Source of the DNA: Elusimicrobium sp.
GTDB taxonomy: Bacteria; Elusimicrobiota; Elusimicrobia; Elusimicrobiales; Elusimicrobiaceae
Direction of reading: 5' to 3'
Length of the DNA stretch: 64,000 nucleotides
Assembly (NCBI GenBank): GCA_015062115.1
Contig: SUVG01000003.1
Coordinates: forward strand, 33,672 to 97,671
Made by a program: the position numbers and the translations under genes. The number at the start of each line of letters is the position of its first letter. Position 1 is the first letter of the stretch. A model generated the notes under the pieces. The model ran no database searches. It was not told the origin of the DNA and saw nothing but the letters and a program-made list of their open reading frames with translations. Shown here one piece after another: positions 31,479-40,068 of the stretch.

Positions 31479-32677
31479 TGCGTAAGTTTTTGTGTTTATT
31501 AACGGCGGCAGGTCTTTTGGCCGCCGCCGTTTTACCGGCCCGTGCGGAAATACAACTCCCTCCCGATGTGATGAACTATGCCACCGTAGGCATCAACGGG
31601 GTTTATAGTTTAGATTTCCAAACCGCTAACGAAAATATCCAAAAAGTATTTGATGCCTACCCGGATCACCCCTTCGGGCATTTCGGTAATGCCATGGTTG
31701 CGTGGGCCCGTTACGAATATGAATTTGAAACAAGCGACGAGACCCAACGCAAAGTGTTTGAAAAAATTTTGGACGATTCTATTGATGGAATAAAGCGTTG
31801 GTTAAAGCAAAACCCCGATGACCCGAACGGGTACATGGGGATTGGTGCTTTGTATGGGTTGCGTGCCATGTTTTCTATGCGTAACCGCAGTTGGATTACC
31901 GCGTATTTTTCCGGGCGAAAAGCCATCAAAAATTTGGAAAAATCTATGGCGTTAGACCCCACTTATTATGATGCGTATTTCGGTTTGGGGGTTTATCAGT
32001 ATTACGCGGGCACTTTGCCTGCCGTTATCAAAGTGCTTGCCAAAATTGTGGCTATCAAAGGCGACCCGGACAAAGGCGTTTCCCAATTAAATACCGCGCG
32101 CGAAAAAGCCACTTTTACGGCGGATAGTTCCAAACTCCTGCTGATTGAGGTGCAAAATAACCGCCGCAATACCAAGTATTACAACCCGCATAAATCGTTA
32201 CAGTATATCCGCGAATTGCGGGCCAAATATCCCAAAAATCCGCTGATGCACTATGTGGAAGTAATTTGTTTGTTTGAAACCAAACATTACGAAGCGGTAA
32301 CGGAACAAGCCAACCGATTTTTAGAACTTATAGGGAAAGACCCCTTTTATAAAGATATTTATATTGCCCGTGCTTACACCGCACTCGGCACTTCCCAAAT
32401 GGCTCAAGGAAATTTAGAAGCCGCGCGTGAGCTCTTTGAACAAGGGCACAAGGCGCTGCAAAACCAAGAGCCCAGCCGTTGGGGCGTGTGGAACGAGTTT
32501 CGGTTAGGGCAAGTGTACGACTTGCTTGGCGAGCGCAACAAAGCCCTTAAACAATACAAATATGTGCTTTCCTTCAAAGATAAATGGGGCTTTGACGAAA
32601 TGACCCGGGAGTTAATCAAAAAGCCGTATCAACTCCCCGAAAATAAAGATATAGGGCCCCTTCCTCCGCATGTATAA
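31478..32677 (+). CDS. Secreted TPR-repeat protein
   Basis: The 399-residue protein has a signal peptide (LCLLTAAGLLAAAVLPARA). Several TPR-like helix pairs follow, for example YDAYFGLGVYQYYAGTLP, AYTALGTSQMAQGNLEAARELFEQG and RLGQVYDLLGERNKALKQYKY. It is presumably a periplasmic or outer-membrane-associated scaffold. The start codon shares a base with the serS stop (TAATG), so it is co-translated with serS. A terminator follows. No specific partner can be named. Confidence 0.8.
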   Translation: MRKFLCLLTAAGLLAAAVLPARAEIQLPPDVMNYATVGINGVYSLDFQTANENIQKVFDAYPDHPFGHFGNAMVAWARYEYEFETSDETQRKVFEKILDDSIDGIKRWLKQNPDDPNGYMGIGALYGLRAMFSMRNRSWITAYFSGRKAIKNLEKSMALDPTYYDAYFGLGVYQYYAGTLPAVIKVLAKIVAIKGDPDKGVSQLNTAREKATFTADSSKLLLIEVQNNRRNTKYYNPHKSLQYIRELRAKYPKNPLMHYVEVICLFETKHYEAVTEQANRFLELIGKDPFYKDIYIARAYTALGTSQMAQGNLEAARELFEQGHKALQNQEPSRWGVWNEFRLGQVYDLLGERNKALKQYKYVLSFKDKWGFDEMTRELIKKPYQLPENKDIGPLPPHV

Positions 32678-32697
32678 CTCTTCCATAATAAATAGCA

Positions 32698-32727
32698 AAA
32701 ACCCCCGCTTGTAATAGCGGGGGTTTT
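32698..32727 (+). terminator. Terminator after the serS-TPR unit
   Basis: A perfect 12-pair stem (AAAACCCCCGCT/AGCGGGGGTTTT) has a six-base loop. Confidence 0.85.
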
Positions 32728-32778
32728 CTGTATAAAATAATATAATAAAATTATAAATTTATTAAAAACGGTGCTTTT

Positions 32779-33285
32779 ATGAAAAAAGGTTTTACTTTAA
32801 TAGAACTCTTGGTAGTCGTATTGATTATCGGCATTTTATCAGCGGTTGCTTTGCCGCAATATACACTTGCTGTGCAAAAAACGCGTTCTCTGCGTCTGTT
32901 GCCTCTTTTGCGGGCCATTTCCGACGCGCAAAATGTCCATCGCCTGGAAACAGGAGACTATACTTTGTCTTTCTCGGATTTGATTATTACTTTGCCTGAA
33001 GGCGGAACCTTAACAGCTGGTGGCGCTAACGGATCGGGGGAAAGACTTACTTTTGATGAATTTGTCTGCTGGTTGCGGACTAATTCTTCCCTAAATACGG
33101 AAAGTTATTCCGTTTACTGTGATGATAGAAGAAGCGGGGCTCCTTCTATAGAAAAATATTTTTCTTCAACTAATTTTATTTGTTGGGGAGCCAGCGGTAT
33201 GGCGCAGAAAGTTTGCCGCAGTGTTTCCAGCAGTAGCACTCCTACGGCCTGTAGCGGAAGTAGTTGTTCCGGATATCACTTTTGA
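32779..33285 (+). CDS. Type IV pilin-like protein
   Basis: The 168-residue protein has a very short leader (MKKG) with the prepilin peptidase site KG|FTLIEL and conserved Glu5 of the mature protein, then a hydrophobic helix (LLVVVLIIGILSAVALPQY). The soluble domain has an early Trp, several Cys and a Ser/Cys-rich tail. Such single pilin-like genes, apart from assembly genes, are common in my memory of Elusimicrobia genomes. The four or more Cys could form disulphides. It stands alone between two terminators. It may be a minor pilin or pseudopilin; the assembly machinery is not in this window. Confidence 0.87.
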   Translation: MKKGFTLIELLVVVLIIGILSAVALPQYTLAVQKTRSLRLLPLLRAISDAQNVHRLETGDYTLSFSDLIITLPEGGTLTAGGANGSGERLTFDEFVCWLRTNSSLNTESYSVYCDDRRSGAPSIEKYFSSTNFICWGASGMAQKVCRSVSSSSTPTACSGSSCSGYHF

Positions 33286-33291
33286 TGAAAC

Positions 33292-33323
33292 AAAAACCCC
33301 CACTCATAAGAGCGGGGGTTTTT
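33292..33323. terminator. Bidirectional terminator between the pilin-like and agmatinase genes
   Basis: AAAAACCCCC pairs with GGGGGTTTTT with a short extension, flanked by A and T runs, between convergent genes. Confidence 0.8.
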
Positions 33324-33339
33324 GTTGTTAGAAATAAAG

Positions 33340-34233
33340 TTATTTCTTTTTGGCTTTTTTAGCCGGTTTGGTGGACAAGTAGCCCATCAAACGGTAAATT
33401 AACTTAGCCGTATTAAATTCCGTAATCGGGTCGGCCTTGCGTTGGCAGGCTTCCACCACATCTACCGCCACAATGTTTTTATGTTTGATGACTTCGCGGA
33501 ATAAATCTAACGCTTCATACCACATAAACCCACCGGGTTGAGGCGTACCGGTAGCCGGGATAACCGACGGATCAAAACCGTCCACATCAATAGTGATATA
33601 CACGGTATCCGTCAATTTTTTAAGCACTTGCGGAATCAGCTTTTTGATATCGCGGTGTTCGTGCATTAAAAAAGTGGTTACCTTGCCGGCGTTGATATAC
33701 TGCTTTTCTTCGCTGGCTACGCTGCGAATCCCCACTTGCACTACCGGAACTTGACGGGAAGCCGGGAACAGCGCACAAGCGTGGCTTTTGGGGGTGCCTT
33801 CAAAGGTTTCGCGCAAGTCGGCATGGGCATCAAAGTGCAAGATGCTCAAATTTTTATATTTTTCAATATACGGTTGGGCCAAAGCCTGCGTAACCGTGTG
33901 TTCCCCGCCAATATAGAAAGGAATTGCTTTGTATTGCATCAGGTTGCGGACGGTTTTATCAATATTTTTGAAAACCGTATTGGTAGAACCTTTGCAATTA
34001 ACGGCCGGTTGGGTGTTGATGCCTTCTTCCCAGGTTTCGGTTTTGGTTTCTTCGTCCCAAAGTTCAATTTGGGTGGAGGCTTCAATTATCGCGGCAGGGC
34101 CTTTGGCGGTACCTTGCCCGTAGCAGACCGTTTTTTCAAACGGAACGGGAACTACCGCGAATTTACAAAGGGCCAGAGAACTTTTTTCGTTCTCTAGCCC
34201 CATAAACTTATCGGTTTGTACGTTTTCGCTCAC
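33340..34233 (-). CDS. speB: Agmatinase
   Basis: The 297-residue ureohydrolase has dinuclear manganese ligands His112 in GGEHTV, Asp135-His137-Asp139 in FDAHADLR, and Asp216-Asp218 in TIDVDGFDP. The ATGTPQPGG loop favours agmatinase over arginase. It hydrolyses agmatine to putrescine and urea. It lies 13 bases downstream of the pyruvoyl-dependent arginine decarboxylase gene, which supplies agmatine, so the pair forms a complete route from arginine to putrescine. A Lys/Ala-rich tail (KPAKKAKKK) is unusual. Confidence 0.93.
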   Translation of the reverse strand: MSENVQTDKFMGLENEKSSLALCKFAVVPVPFEKTVCYGQGTAKGPAAIIEASTQIELWDEETKTETWEEGINTQPAVNCKGSTNTVFKNIDKTVRNLMQYKAIPFYIGGEHTVTQALAQPYIEKYKNLSILHFDAHADLRETFEGTPKSHACALFPASRQVPVVQVGIRSVASEEKQYINAGKVTTFLMHEHRDIKKLIPQVLKKLTDTVYITIDVDGFDPSVIPATGTPQPGGFMWYEALDLFREVIKHKNIVAVDVVEACQRKADPITEFNTAKLIYRLMGYLSTKPAKKAKKK

Positions 34234-34246
34234 AAAAAATCCGTGA

Positions 34247-34798
34247 TTATTTTACAAACACAGCCGCAGCGATAACGGTGGTCCATACCCCGTTGGTGCA
34301 AACGGCAGACTGGGTAACGTTGGTGGTTTTAACGATTTTACCGCTCATTTTCCAGATTTCTTCTTTCTGGTCCCAAGTGGTGTCGTTATCAAAATCAAGT
34401 CCCAATGTAGTGGACAGCATCAAGGCCGCCAAATCTTCGGCGTAATCACCGGCTTGTTTATCCGTTTCCCCGAAACTGTGGTGTTCGGACAGATAACCGT
34501 GGTGGGTTCTATCTTTCGGGATAGCCACCCCTACGGATGCGGCAATCATGCGGCGGTATTCGTTGCTGGTGTTTCTGCTGATAACACAATGCAGAATTTG
34601 GCCCGGGTGTAATTTTTTCAGCCCTTTTTCAATGGGCACGATTTTGCAACCGGGAGGGAAAATGCTGGACACAGGCACCAAGTTGAAACTGGCAATTTTG
34701 GCGTCTCTCAACGCTTCTTCAAAACTGGCCAATTTTTCTTTGTGTCTGCCGATTCCTTTGGTAAGGAATATTTCTTTGGGTACAAAGGCTTCGTACAT
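34247..34798 (-). CDS. pdaD: Pyruvoyl-dependent arginine decarboxylase
   Basis: The 183-residue proenzyme has the self-cleavage site [10 protein letters not shown] at Ser44-Ser45; cleavage there makes the pyruvoyl group of the alpha chain from Ser45. Other family segments are [29 protein letters not shown] and [13 protein letters not shown]. The enzyme turns arginine into agmatine. This cofactor-free class is best known from archaea and some bacteria such as Chlamydia. The gene is upstream of speB on the same strand and forms an operon with it. Confidence 0.93.
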   Translation of the reverse strand: MYEAFVPKEIFLTKGIGRHKEKLASFEEALRDAKIASFNLVPVSSIFPPGCKIVPIEKGLKKLHPGQILHCVISRNTSNEYRRMIAASVGVAIPKDRTHHGYLSEHHSFGETDKQAGDYAEDLAALMLSTTLGLDFDNDTTWDQKEEIWKMSGKIVKTTNVTQSAVCTNGVWTTVIAAAVFVK

Positions 34799-34909
34799 TT
34801 TTATTTTTCCACTAATTCCTTGATATGAATTATTATAATATAAATTATAACAAATAAGACGCCTTTAGAAGCATTTTGTTTGTTATAAGGGGCAGAACCT
34901 GTTTATCGG

Positions 34910-34939
34910 TTGCCCGCGTATGCGAAAAACCGATACAAT
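34910..34939 (+). promoter_or_regulatory. Putative promoter of the M3 peptidase gene
   Basis: TTGCCC (34910-34915) and TACAAT (34934-34939) are separated by 18 bases. A start near 34946 would leave only about 13 bases before the ATG at 34959, so the leader is short or nearly absent. This arrangement excludes the further upstream in-frame start. Confidence 0.5.
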
Positions 34940-34958
34940 AAAAGTGTATTATATTACT

Positions 34959-37004
34959 ATGAAAAAAACAAAACTTATTTTACTGATTTTTTTATTTCTT
35001 ATTTCAACGGGGGCCTACGGTATGGCAGATATGTTCAAAAACGGTGTGTTACATTTTGATTATAAAGCAGAGGAGTTAGCCCCTGCCGAGGCGGCCGCCC
35101 GCGTGCAACTGGAAAAAGATTTGGCTGCTTTAATTGCTATCCCGGCCGCCGAGCGCACTTTCGAAAATACCATTATGGGCTACGAACGCGCTTTTGATAA
35201 ATACAGCGAAGCTTTGGGTATGAGCGGTTTTCTTTCTTATGTTTCTACCGACAAGAATTTCCGCGATACGGCCCTTGCGCTGCAAATGCAAATCAGCCAA
35301 TATATGGTAGATGTAGCCACTCGCCGCGATGTTTATAAAGCTATTCGCGAATATACGGACACCAACCCTCAACTGGATCCTATCCAAGCCAAACTCGTTA
35401 AAGAAATGCTTATCGGTTTTAAGCATAGTGGTATGGATTTAAACGACGAAGATTTGGAAAAATTCAAAGCCCTTAATAAAGAAAAAGCCGAATATGTAAT
35501 TAAGTTTGATAAAAATGTGCAGGAATACAAAGATCCCCTTGCCGTAACGCGCGAACAACTGCAGGGGTTAGGGGAAGATTACATCGGCAAATTGGAAAAA
35601 ACGGAAGACGGGAAATACTTGATAACCCTGGACTACCCGGATTATGTTCCTTTTATGCTAAACGCAGACGACGAACAAGCCCGCAAGGCTTTGGAATATA
35701 AATACAACCGCCGCGGCGGTGAAGAAAATGTGGAACTTTTAGAAAAAACCCTCACCTTGCGCCGCCAAATTGCGCATTTGTTGGGCTATGAAACGCATGC
35801 CGCCTTAAAATTGGAAAACCGCATGGCCAAAAACCCCAAAACGGTAATGTCTTTCTTGAAAGATTTGCAAAAAAAATTAAAACCCATGAGTAAAAAAGAA
35901 GACAAAGAAATGTTGGCTTACAAAAACAAAAAAACGGGGAAAAAATCGCGCACGCTTTATCCGTGGGAAAGCGGCTATTGGAGCAATAAATACAGAAAAG
36001 AAAATTTGAATTTGGACAGCGAAAAAATCAAAGAATACTTCCCTTCCCAAGTGGTTATTTCGGGCATGTTAGATTTGTTCGGCGGAATTTTCGGTATTAC
36101 TTTTGAACCGGCGGATATTCCCGTCTGGCACCCCGATGTAAAGGCTTTTCAAATTAAAGATTCCGCCAGCGGAGAACTTATCTCTTATTTCTATATGGAT
36201 TTGTACCCCCGCGAAGGGAAATACAAACACGCCGCCTGTTTTGACTTGGTCAGCGGAGAAGAAAAAGAAGACGGCTCTTATCAAATTCCGTTCGTGGCGA
36301 TTGTAGCCAACATGAACAAACCTTCTGCCGACACTCCCTCCCTTCTCAAGCACGGAGAAGTGGAAACCTTGTTCCACGAGTTCGGCCACGTGCTTCACAA
36401 CGCTCTTACGAAATCTAAATACGGGGCTTTTTCCGGTACCAGCGTCAGTTGGGATTTTGTAGAAACCCCCAGCCAAATGTTGGAACGTTGGGCGTGGGAT
36501 CCGGCGGTACTCAAAAAAATCAGCAAACATTATAAAACGGGCGAAGCTCTGCCGGACGATTTAATCGCGCGCATGATAGAAGCCAAAAATTTCGGTGCGG
36601 GCGGCGGTTATTTGCGCCAAAACTTTTTTGCCCAGTATGATATGACCCTTCACACCCTGGACAAAACCCCTGATACGACCCAACTTTATTTTGATTTAAC
36701 GAAGAAGATTCGTGCCTTACCGCTTACTAAAAACACAATTCCGCAAGCCTCTTTCGGGCATATTATGGGCGGATACGATGCCGGGTATTACGGCTATTTA
36801 TGGTCCGAAGTAATTGCCGAGGACTGCTTCAGCGAATTTGAAAAACACGGTATTTTTAATACGGAAATTGGCTTAAAATTCCGTCGTGAAATTTTGGAAA
36901 AAGGCGGTACTTTGGAAGAAGAAGAAATGGTACAAAACTTTTTAGGTCGTCCCGTAAACAACGGGCCGTTCCTTAAATCTATCGGCCTGACGGAGGAAAA
37001 ATAA
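34959..37004 (+). CDS. M3-family zinc metallopeptidase, exported
   Basis: The 681-residue oligopeptidase has a signal peptide (LILLIFLFLISTGAYG) and zinc-binding motif HEFGH near residue 473 in TLFHEFGHVLHNAL, followed by the third ligand Glu about 25 residues later in WDFVETPSQMLE. The C-terminal GHIMGGYDAGYYGYLWS is the M3 substrate-binding segment. Members degrade short peptides; the exported form is probably a periplasmic Dcp-like dipeptidyl-carboxypeptidase or oligopeptidase A. The start is chosen at 34959 from the position of the promoter and signal peptide. Stop and the next start overlap (TAATG). Confidence 0.92.
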   Translation: MKKTKLILLIFLFLISTGAYGMADMFKNGVLHFDYKAEELAPAEAAARVQLEKDLAALIAIPAAERTFENTIMGYERAFDKYSEALGMSGFLSYVSTDKNFRDTALALQMQISQYMVDVATRRDVYKAIREYTDTNPQLDPIQAKLVKEMLIGFKHSGMDLNDEDLEKFKALNKEKAEYVIKFDKNVQEYKDPLAVTREQLQGLGEDYIGKLEKTEDGKYLITLDYPDYVPFMLNADDEQARKALEYKYNRRGGEENVELLEKTLTLRRQIAHLLGYETHAALKLENRMAKNPKTVMSFLKDLQKKLKPMSKKEDKEMLAYKNKKTGKKSRTLYPWESGYWSNKYRKENLNLDSEKIKEYFPSQVVISGMLDLFGGIFGITFEPADIPVWHPDVKAFQIKDSASGELISYFYMDLYPREGKYKHAACFDLVSGEEKEDGSYQIPFVAIVANMNKPSADTPSLLKHGEVETLFHEFGHVLHNALTKSKYGAFSGTSVSWDFVETPSQMLERWAWDPAVLKKISKHYKTGEALPDDLIARMIEAKNFGAGGGYLRQNFFAQYDMTLHTLDKTPDTTQLYFDLTKKIRALPLTKNTIPQASFGHIMGGYDAGYYGYLWSEVIAEDCFSEFEKHGIFNTEIGLKFRREILEKGGTLEEEEMVQNFLGRPVNNGPFLKSIGLTEEK

Positions 37005-37840
37005 TGAGTGTTGTTATCGGTATTGATGTAGGCGGTTCTACTACCAAAATCGTAGGTTACACAAGCGAAGGCAAACTTGTTTCGATGCTAAAAGTGGAAG
37101 CGGCCGATCCTCTTACCTCCGCCTATGGAGCCTTGGGAAAATTTGTAAACGAAAAATCTTTGTCTTTAAGCGATGTAAAACAAATTATTTTAACCGGGGT
37201 AGGTTCTTCTTTGTTTCAAAAAGAAGTATATGGGATTCCCACTTCCGCTATCGATGAATTTAAGGCTATTGGTCTGGGGGGATTGGCTCTCTCGGGTAAA
37301 AAGGAAGGGCTGATTGTCAGCATGGGAACGGGTACGGCTTTTGTGCGTGCCGGACAAAACGGTATTAAACACATCGGCGGTTCCGGTGTCGGCGGAGGAA
37401 CAGTGTTAGGCCTTTGCGGTAAATTGTGTGGGGCATCTTCCTTCAAAACCGTAGTGGAATTGGCTGAAACGGGGTCTCTAAAAAAAGTAGATTTGAACAT
37501 TGAAGATATCAGCAAAGGTGTTATCGCCACGCTCCCGCCCGACACGACGGCCTCCAACTTTGGTAAAATGGAAGACGGCTCCTCGTGCGAAGATTTAACC
37601 CTGGGCATTTTGAATATGGTTTTTCAAACCATCGGCATGATGGCGGTGTTTGCGTGCCGTAACGACGAAGTAAAAGATGTTATTTTAACCGGCACACTCA
37701 CACAGGTTCCTTTTGCGGCGCAAGTCTTTGAAGCCTTGCATAAAATGCACGGCGTAAACTTTATTATTCCGCAAAATGCTATTTATGCCACCGCTACGGG
37801 GGCGGCATTATCGTATTTATATCCCGACGGAAAAAACTAA
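37004..37840 (+). CDS. coaW: Type II pantothenate kinase
   Basis: The 278-residue member of the ASKHA fold opens with GIDVGGSTTKIVG (phosphate 1). The phosphate 2 region is MGTGTAFV and the HIGGSGVGGGTVLGL loop is characteristic of type II kinases, as in Staphylococcus CoaW, rather than CoaA or type III CoaX. It phosphorylates pantothenate at the start of coenzyme A synthesis; this class is generally not feedback inhibited. coaD for the fourth step is at 51.2 kb. It lies in an operon of overlapping genes with the M3 peptidase and the prenyl-condensing enzyme. Confidence 0.88.
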   Translation: MSVVIGIDVGGSTTKIVGYTSEGKLVSMLKVEAADPLTSAYGALGKFVNEKSLSLSDVKQIILTGVGSSLFQKEVYGIPTSAIDEFKAIGLGGLALSGKKEGLIVSMGTGTAFVRAGQNGIKHIGGSGVGGGTVLGLCGKLCGASSFKTVVELAETGSLKKVDLNIEDISKGVIATLPPDTTASNFGKMEDGSSCEDLTLGILNMVFQTIGMMAVFACRNDEVKDVILTGTLTQVPFAAQVFEALHKMHGVNFIIPQNAIYATATGAALSYLYPDGKN

Positions 37841-38662
37841 ATGACGGCAAGCAATCAGTCTTATAAAAAATCCAGTTTCGGCCCGGCTTTTTTCTTTTTA
37901 GGAAAACGCCAGCGGGAGGCCTTGGCAAACTATTACGAGTTCTGCCGTTTAATGGACGATTTGGCTGATGAACCCAATCAGGATAATCCACAACAACAAT
38001 TGGATACTTGGGCCGGCGAAATTGCCCGCGTGTATGCGGGGTCTCCGCAAACTCCGTTGGGCACGCGCCTGATGCAAGATATTAAAGACTTTGGAATAAC
38101 CAAAGACCGCTTTTTGTTGTTAATTGAAGGGATGCAAGCCGATTTAAGCGGAAAAACTTACAAATCTTTTGAAGAATTGGAGTGGTATTTGTACCGCGTG
38201 GCGGTAATTGTGGGCTTGGCTACTCTTGATATTTTAGGGGTAAAAGGGCCGCAGGCAGATGCGTTATCCAAAGATTTGGGTGGCGCGGTGCAGTTGACTA
38301 ATATTATCCGCGATGTGTCCAGCGATGCGGAGTTGGGGCGAGTGTATCTTCCCATGGATTTGTTGGAAAAACATAACCTGACCCGCCAAGATGTTTTGGA
38401 AGGGAAACACTCTGACAGAGTTTCCTTTGCCCTGCAGGAAACCGATGCGTTGGCGCAAAAACTTTATGCCCGCGCAGAACAGAAAATGCAAGGGCTTCCC
38501 CGTCTTAAGATGCTCCCTTGCCGAGTAATGGGGTATGTATATTTTGCAAATCTTGCTAAAATAAGAAAAACAGGTTTTTTATTTACCACTCCGGTTAAAT
38601 TAAGTAAGTTCGAAAAATTAAAAGAGGTCTTTCATGCGTTTGTTAAAACCTTTTTCAGTTAG
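37841..38662 (+). CDS. Squalene/phytoene synthase-family enzyme
   Basis: The 273-residue protein has both aspartate-rich motifs: CRLMDDLADEP near residue 30-45 and LTNIIRDVSSDAELGRVYLP near 150-165. The start follows directly after the coaW stop. It condenses two prenyl diphosphates head to head, making presqualene/squalene or phytoene. No desaturase, squalene-hopene cyclase or IPP-pathway gene is nearby, so the product cannot be assigned; HpnC/HpnD-type activity is the most likely. The 3' end overlaps the following TPR gene by 29 bases. Confidence 0.85.
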   Translation: MTASNQSYKKSSFGPAFFFLGKRQREALANYYEFCRLMDDLADEPNQDNPQQQLDTWAGEIARVYAGSPQTPLGTRLMQDIKDFGITKDRFLLLIEGMQADLSGKTYKSFEELEWYLYRVAVIVGLATLDILGVKGPQADALSKDLGGAVQLTNIIRDVSSDAELGRVYLPMDLLEKHNLTRQDVLEGKHSDRVSFALQETDALAQKLYARAEQKMQGLPRLKMLPCRVMGYVYFANLAKIRKTGFLFTTPVKLSKFEKLKEVFHAFVKTFFS

Positions 38663-39977
38663 TTTGCTTTCTTGTTTACTCGTAGGCCTTGTGGTTGCGC
38701 CGGCTAAAGCGCAAGCAAAAATGGACGCATGTTTGGCGGAAGGAAAAAAATTCTTTTCTTCTAAGGAATATGAAGCCGCCCAAAAAACATTTTCACGCTG
38801 TGTAAAATTAAATCCTTCCAACGTGGACGCGCAACTTTCTTTGGCCGGGGTTTTTTTGACGCAGGATAAACTTAACGAAGCAGAAAAAGCCTTCCAATCT
38901 GCCATTAAATCAATGAAACGGAACTCTCCGTATTGGTCTTATACTTATTCCATGTTGGGAGATATTGCTCTCAAACGCCAGCAAAATAAACAAGCCTTGG
39001 ACTTATACACCAAATCTCTTTCCTTTAATGCCGCCAATGTAAACTCGTTGGTGGGCAAGGGTGTAATTACCGAATACCAAGGGGATAAACAAGGCTCTGC
39101 CGAGTATTACCGCTCCGCGTTGGCGGTAGAACCGTTGAATTTAATTGCACGCAAACGCCTGATAAACCTGGAGCCGGAATACTTAACGAACGATGAAATA
39201 TTAGCCGCCTTAAAACAACGCTATGCTGTTCCGCCCGACACCAAAGAATTGACCGACGAGTATCGTAAACTCTTTGAAAAAATTCACCAAGCCGAGCAAC
39301 GCCGCGGGGTTGATTACCTGAAAAACAAACATACTAAAGTTTCGCCGGAGTATGTGGTAACGCTCAACAAAGACACGGAATTCGAGCGCGAAATGCTTAC
39401 TGCGGCCGGTTTTAAGGTGTTGGAAAAAAATATCGGGCAAGATGCTATTGCCGTGTTCCAACGGGTAGGTGTGCCGATACAAGATGTGTTTGAACTTCGC
39501 AACAAAAAAGGTGAAAAAATCTTCACACCCGAAAGCACCCTGACCGAAAGCGGATTCTTTGTGTACACCGAAGCGTTGCAAAACAGAAAAGCCTTTTTGC
39601 TGCCGCACGAATCTGTTCCGCCCACGCAGGCCTTTTTGGAAAAAATTGCCAAACATGTAAAAGATTTGGAAGAAGCAGGTTATATCGAAATTTCCCGTTC
39701 GGAATATAAGATGATTGAAAATCAAACCAAATGTTCCGAAGAAACGCTCCGCACCCGCCTGGGGTTGTATATCATGCAGATAAACAAAAACGACCGCCGC
39801 TATTTCGTGCAGTCCCGCCCTACGCGCGACCCCAAAAAAGGAGTTCCATATTATTACTTAATGGCGGCTCATGCCAAGCGTAATCCTAAAATCAAAGTGC
39901 CGCGAAACTCATTGGTCGAAAACTACGCCTACTACGGCTATTCCATTTGTTTAGATGACGGGAACTTGTTAGAATAA
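38634..39977 (+). CDS. Secreted TPR-repeat protein
   Basis: The 447-residue protein has a signal peptide (SVSLLSCLLVGLVVAPAKAQA). At least four TPR motifs follow in residues 25-190, including KFFSSKEYEAAQKTFSRCVKL, AGVFLTQDKLNEAEKAFQSA and LALKRQQNKQALDLYTKS-like segments. The C-terminal 200 residues are a distinct alpha/beta region with no family I recognise. The start lies inside the end of the prenyl-synthase gene with GAGG before the ATG. It is probably a periplasmic scaffold; function unknown. Confidence 0.8.
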   Translation: MRLLKPFSVSLLSCLLVGLVVAPAKAQAKMDACLAEGKKFFSSKEYEAAQKTFSRCVKLNPSNVDAQLSLAGVFLTQDKLNEAEKAFQSAIKSMKRNSPYWSYTYSMLGDIALKRQQNKQALDLYTKSLSFNAANVNSLVGKGVITEYQGDKQGSAEYYRSALAVEPLNLIARKRLINLEPEYLTNDEILAALKQRYAVPPDTKELTDEYRKLFEKIHQAEQRRGVDYLKNKHTKVSPEYVVTLNKDTEFEREMLTAAGFKVLEKNIGQDAIAVFQRVGVPIQDVFELRNKKGEKIFTPESTLTESGFFVYTEALQNRKAFLLPHESVPPTQAFLEKIAKHVKDLEEAGYIEISRSEYKMIENQTKCSEETLRTRLGLYIMQINKNDRRYFVQSRPTRDPKKGVPYYYLMAAHAKRNPKIKVPRNSLVENYAYYGYSICLDDGNLLE

Positions 39978-39991
39978 AAAATCTTTTGATA

Positions 39992-40024
39992 AAAAACAGG
40001 AACAGTAAAAAGTTCCTGTTTTTT
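39992..40024 (+). terminator. Terminator after the M3-coaW-synthase-TPR operon
   Basis: A perfect 12-pair stem AAAAACAGGAAC/GTTCCTGTTTTT (39992-40003 with 40012-40023) is followed by a T run. Confidence 0.85.
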
Positions 40025-40068
40025 GTTTGGGGATAGAATTGCCTTCCCAAGATAAGTAGAATAAAGAT

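Noticed and set aside
36377..36398. Other CACGTG hexamers inside genes as additional parS sites
   Set aside because: Only the central six bases match; the flanking bases of the palindrome are missing. Only the two full 16-mers near parA are kept.
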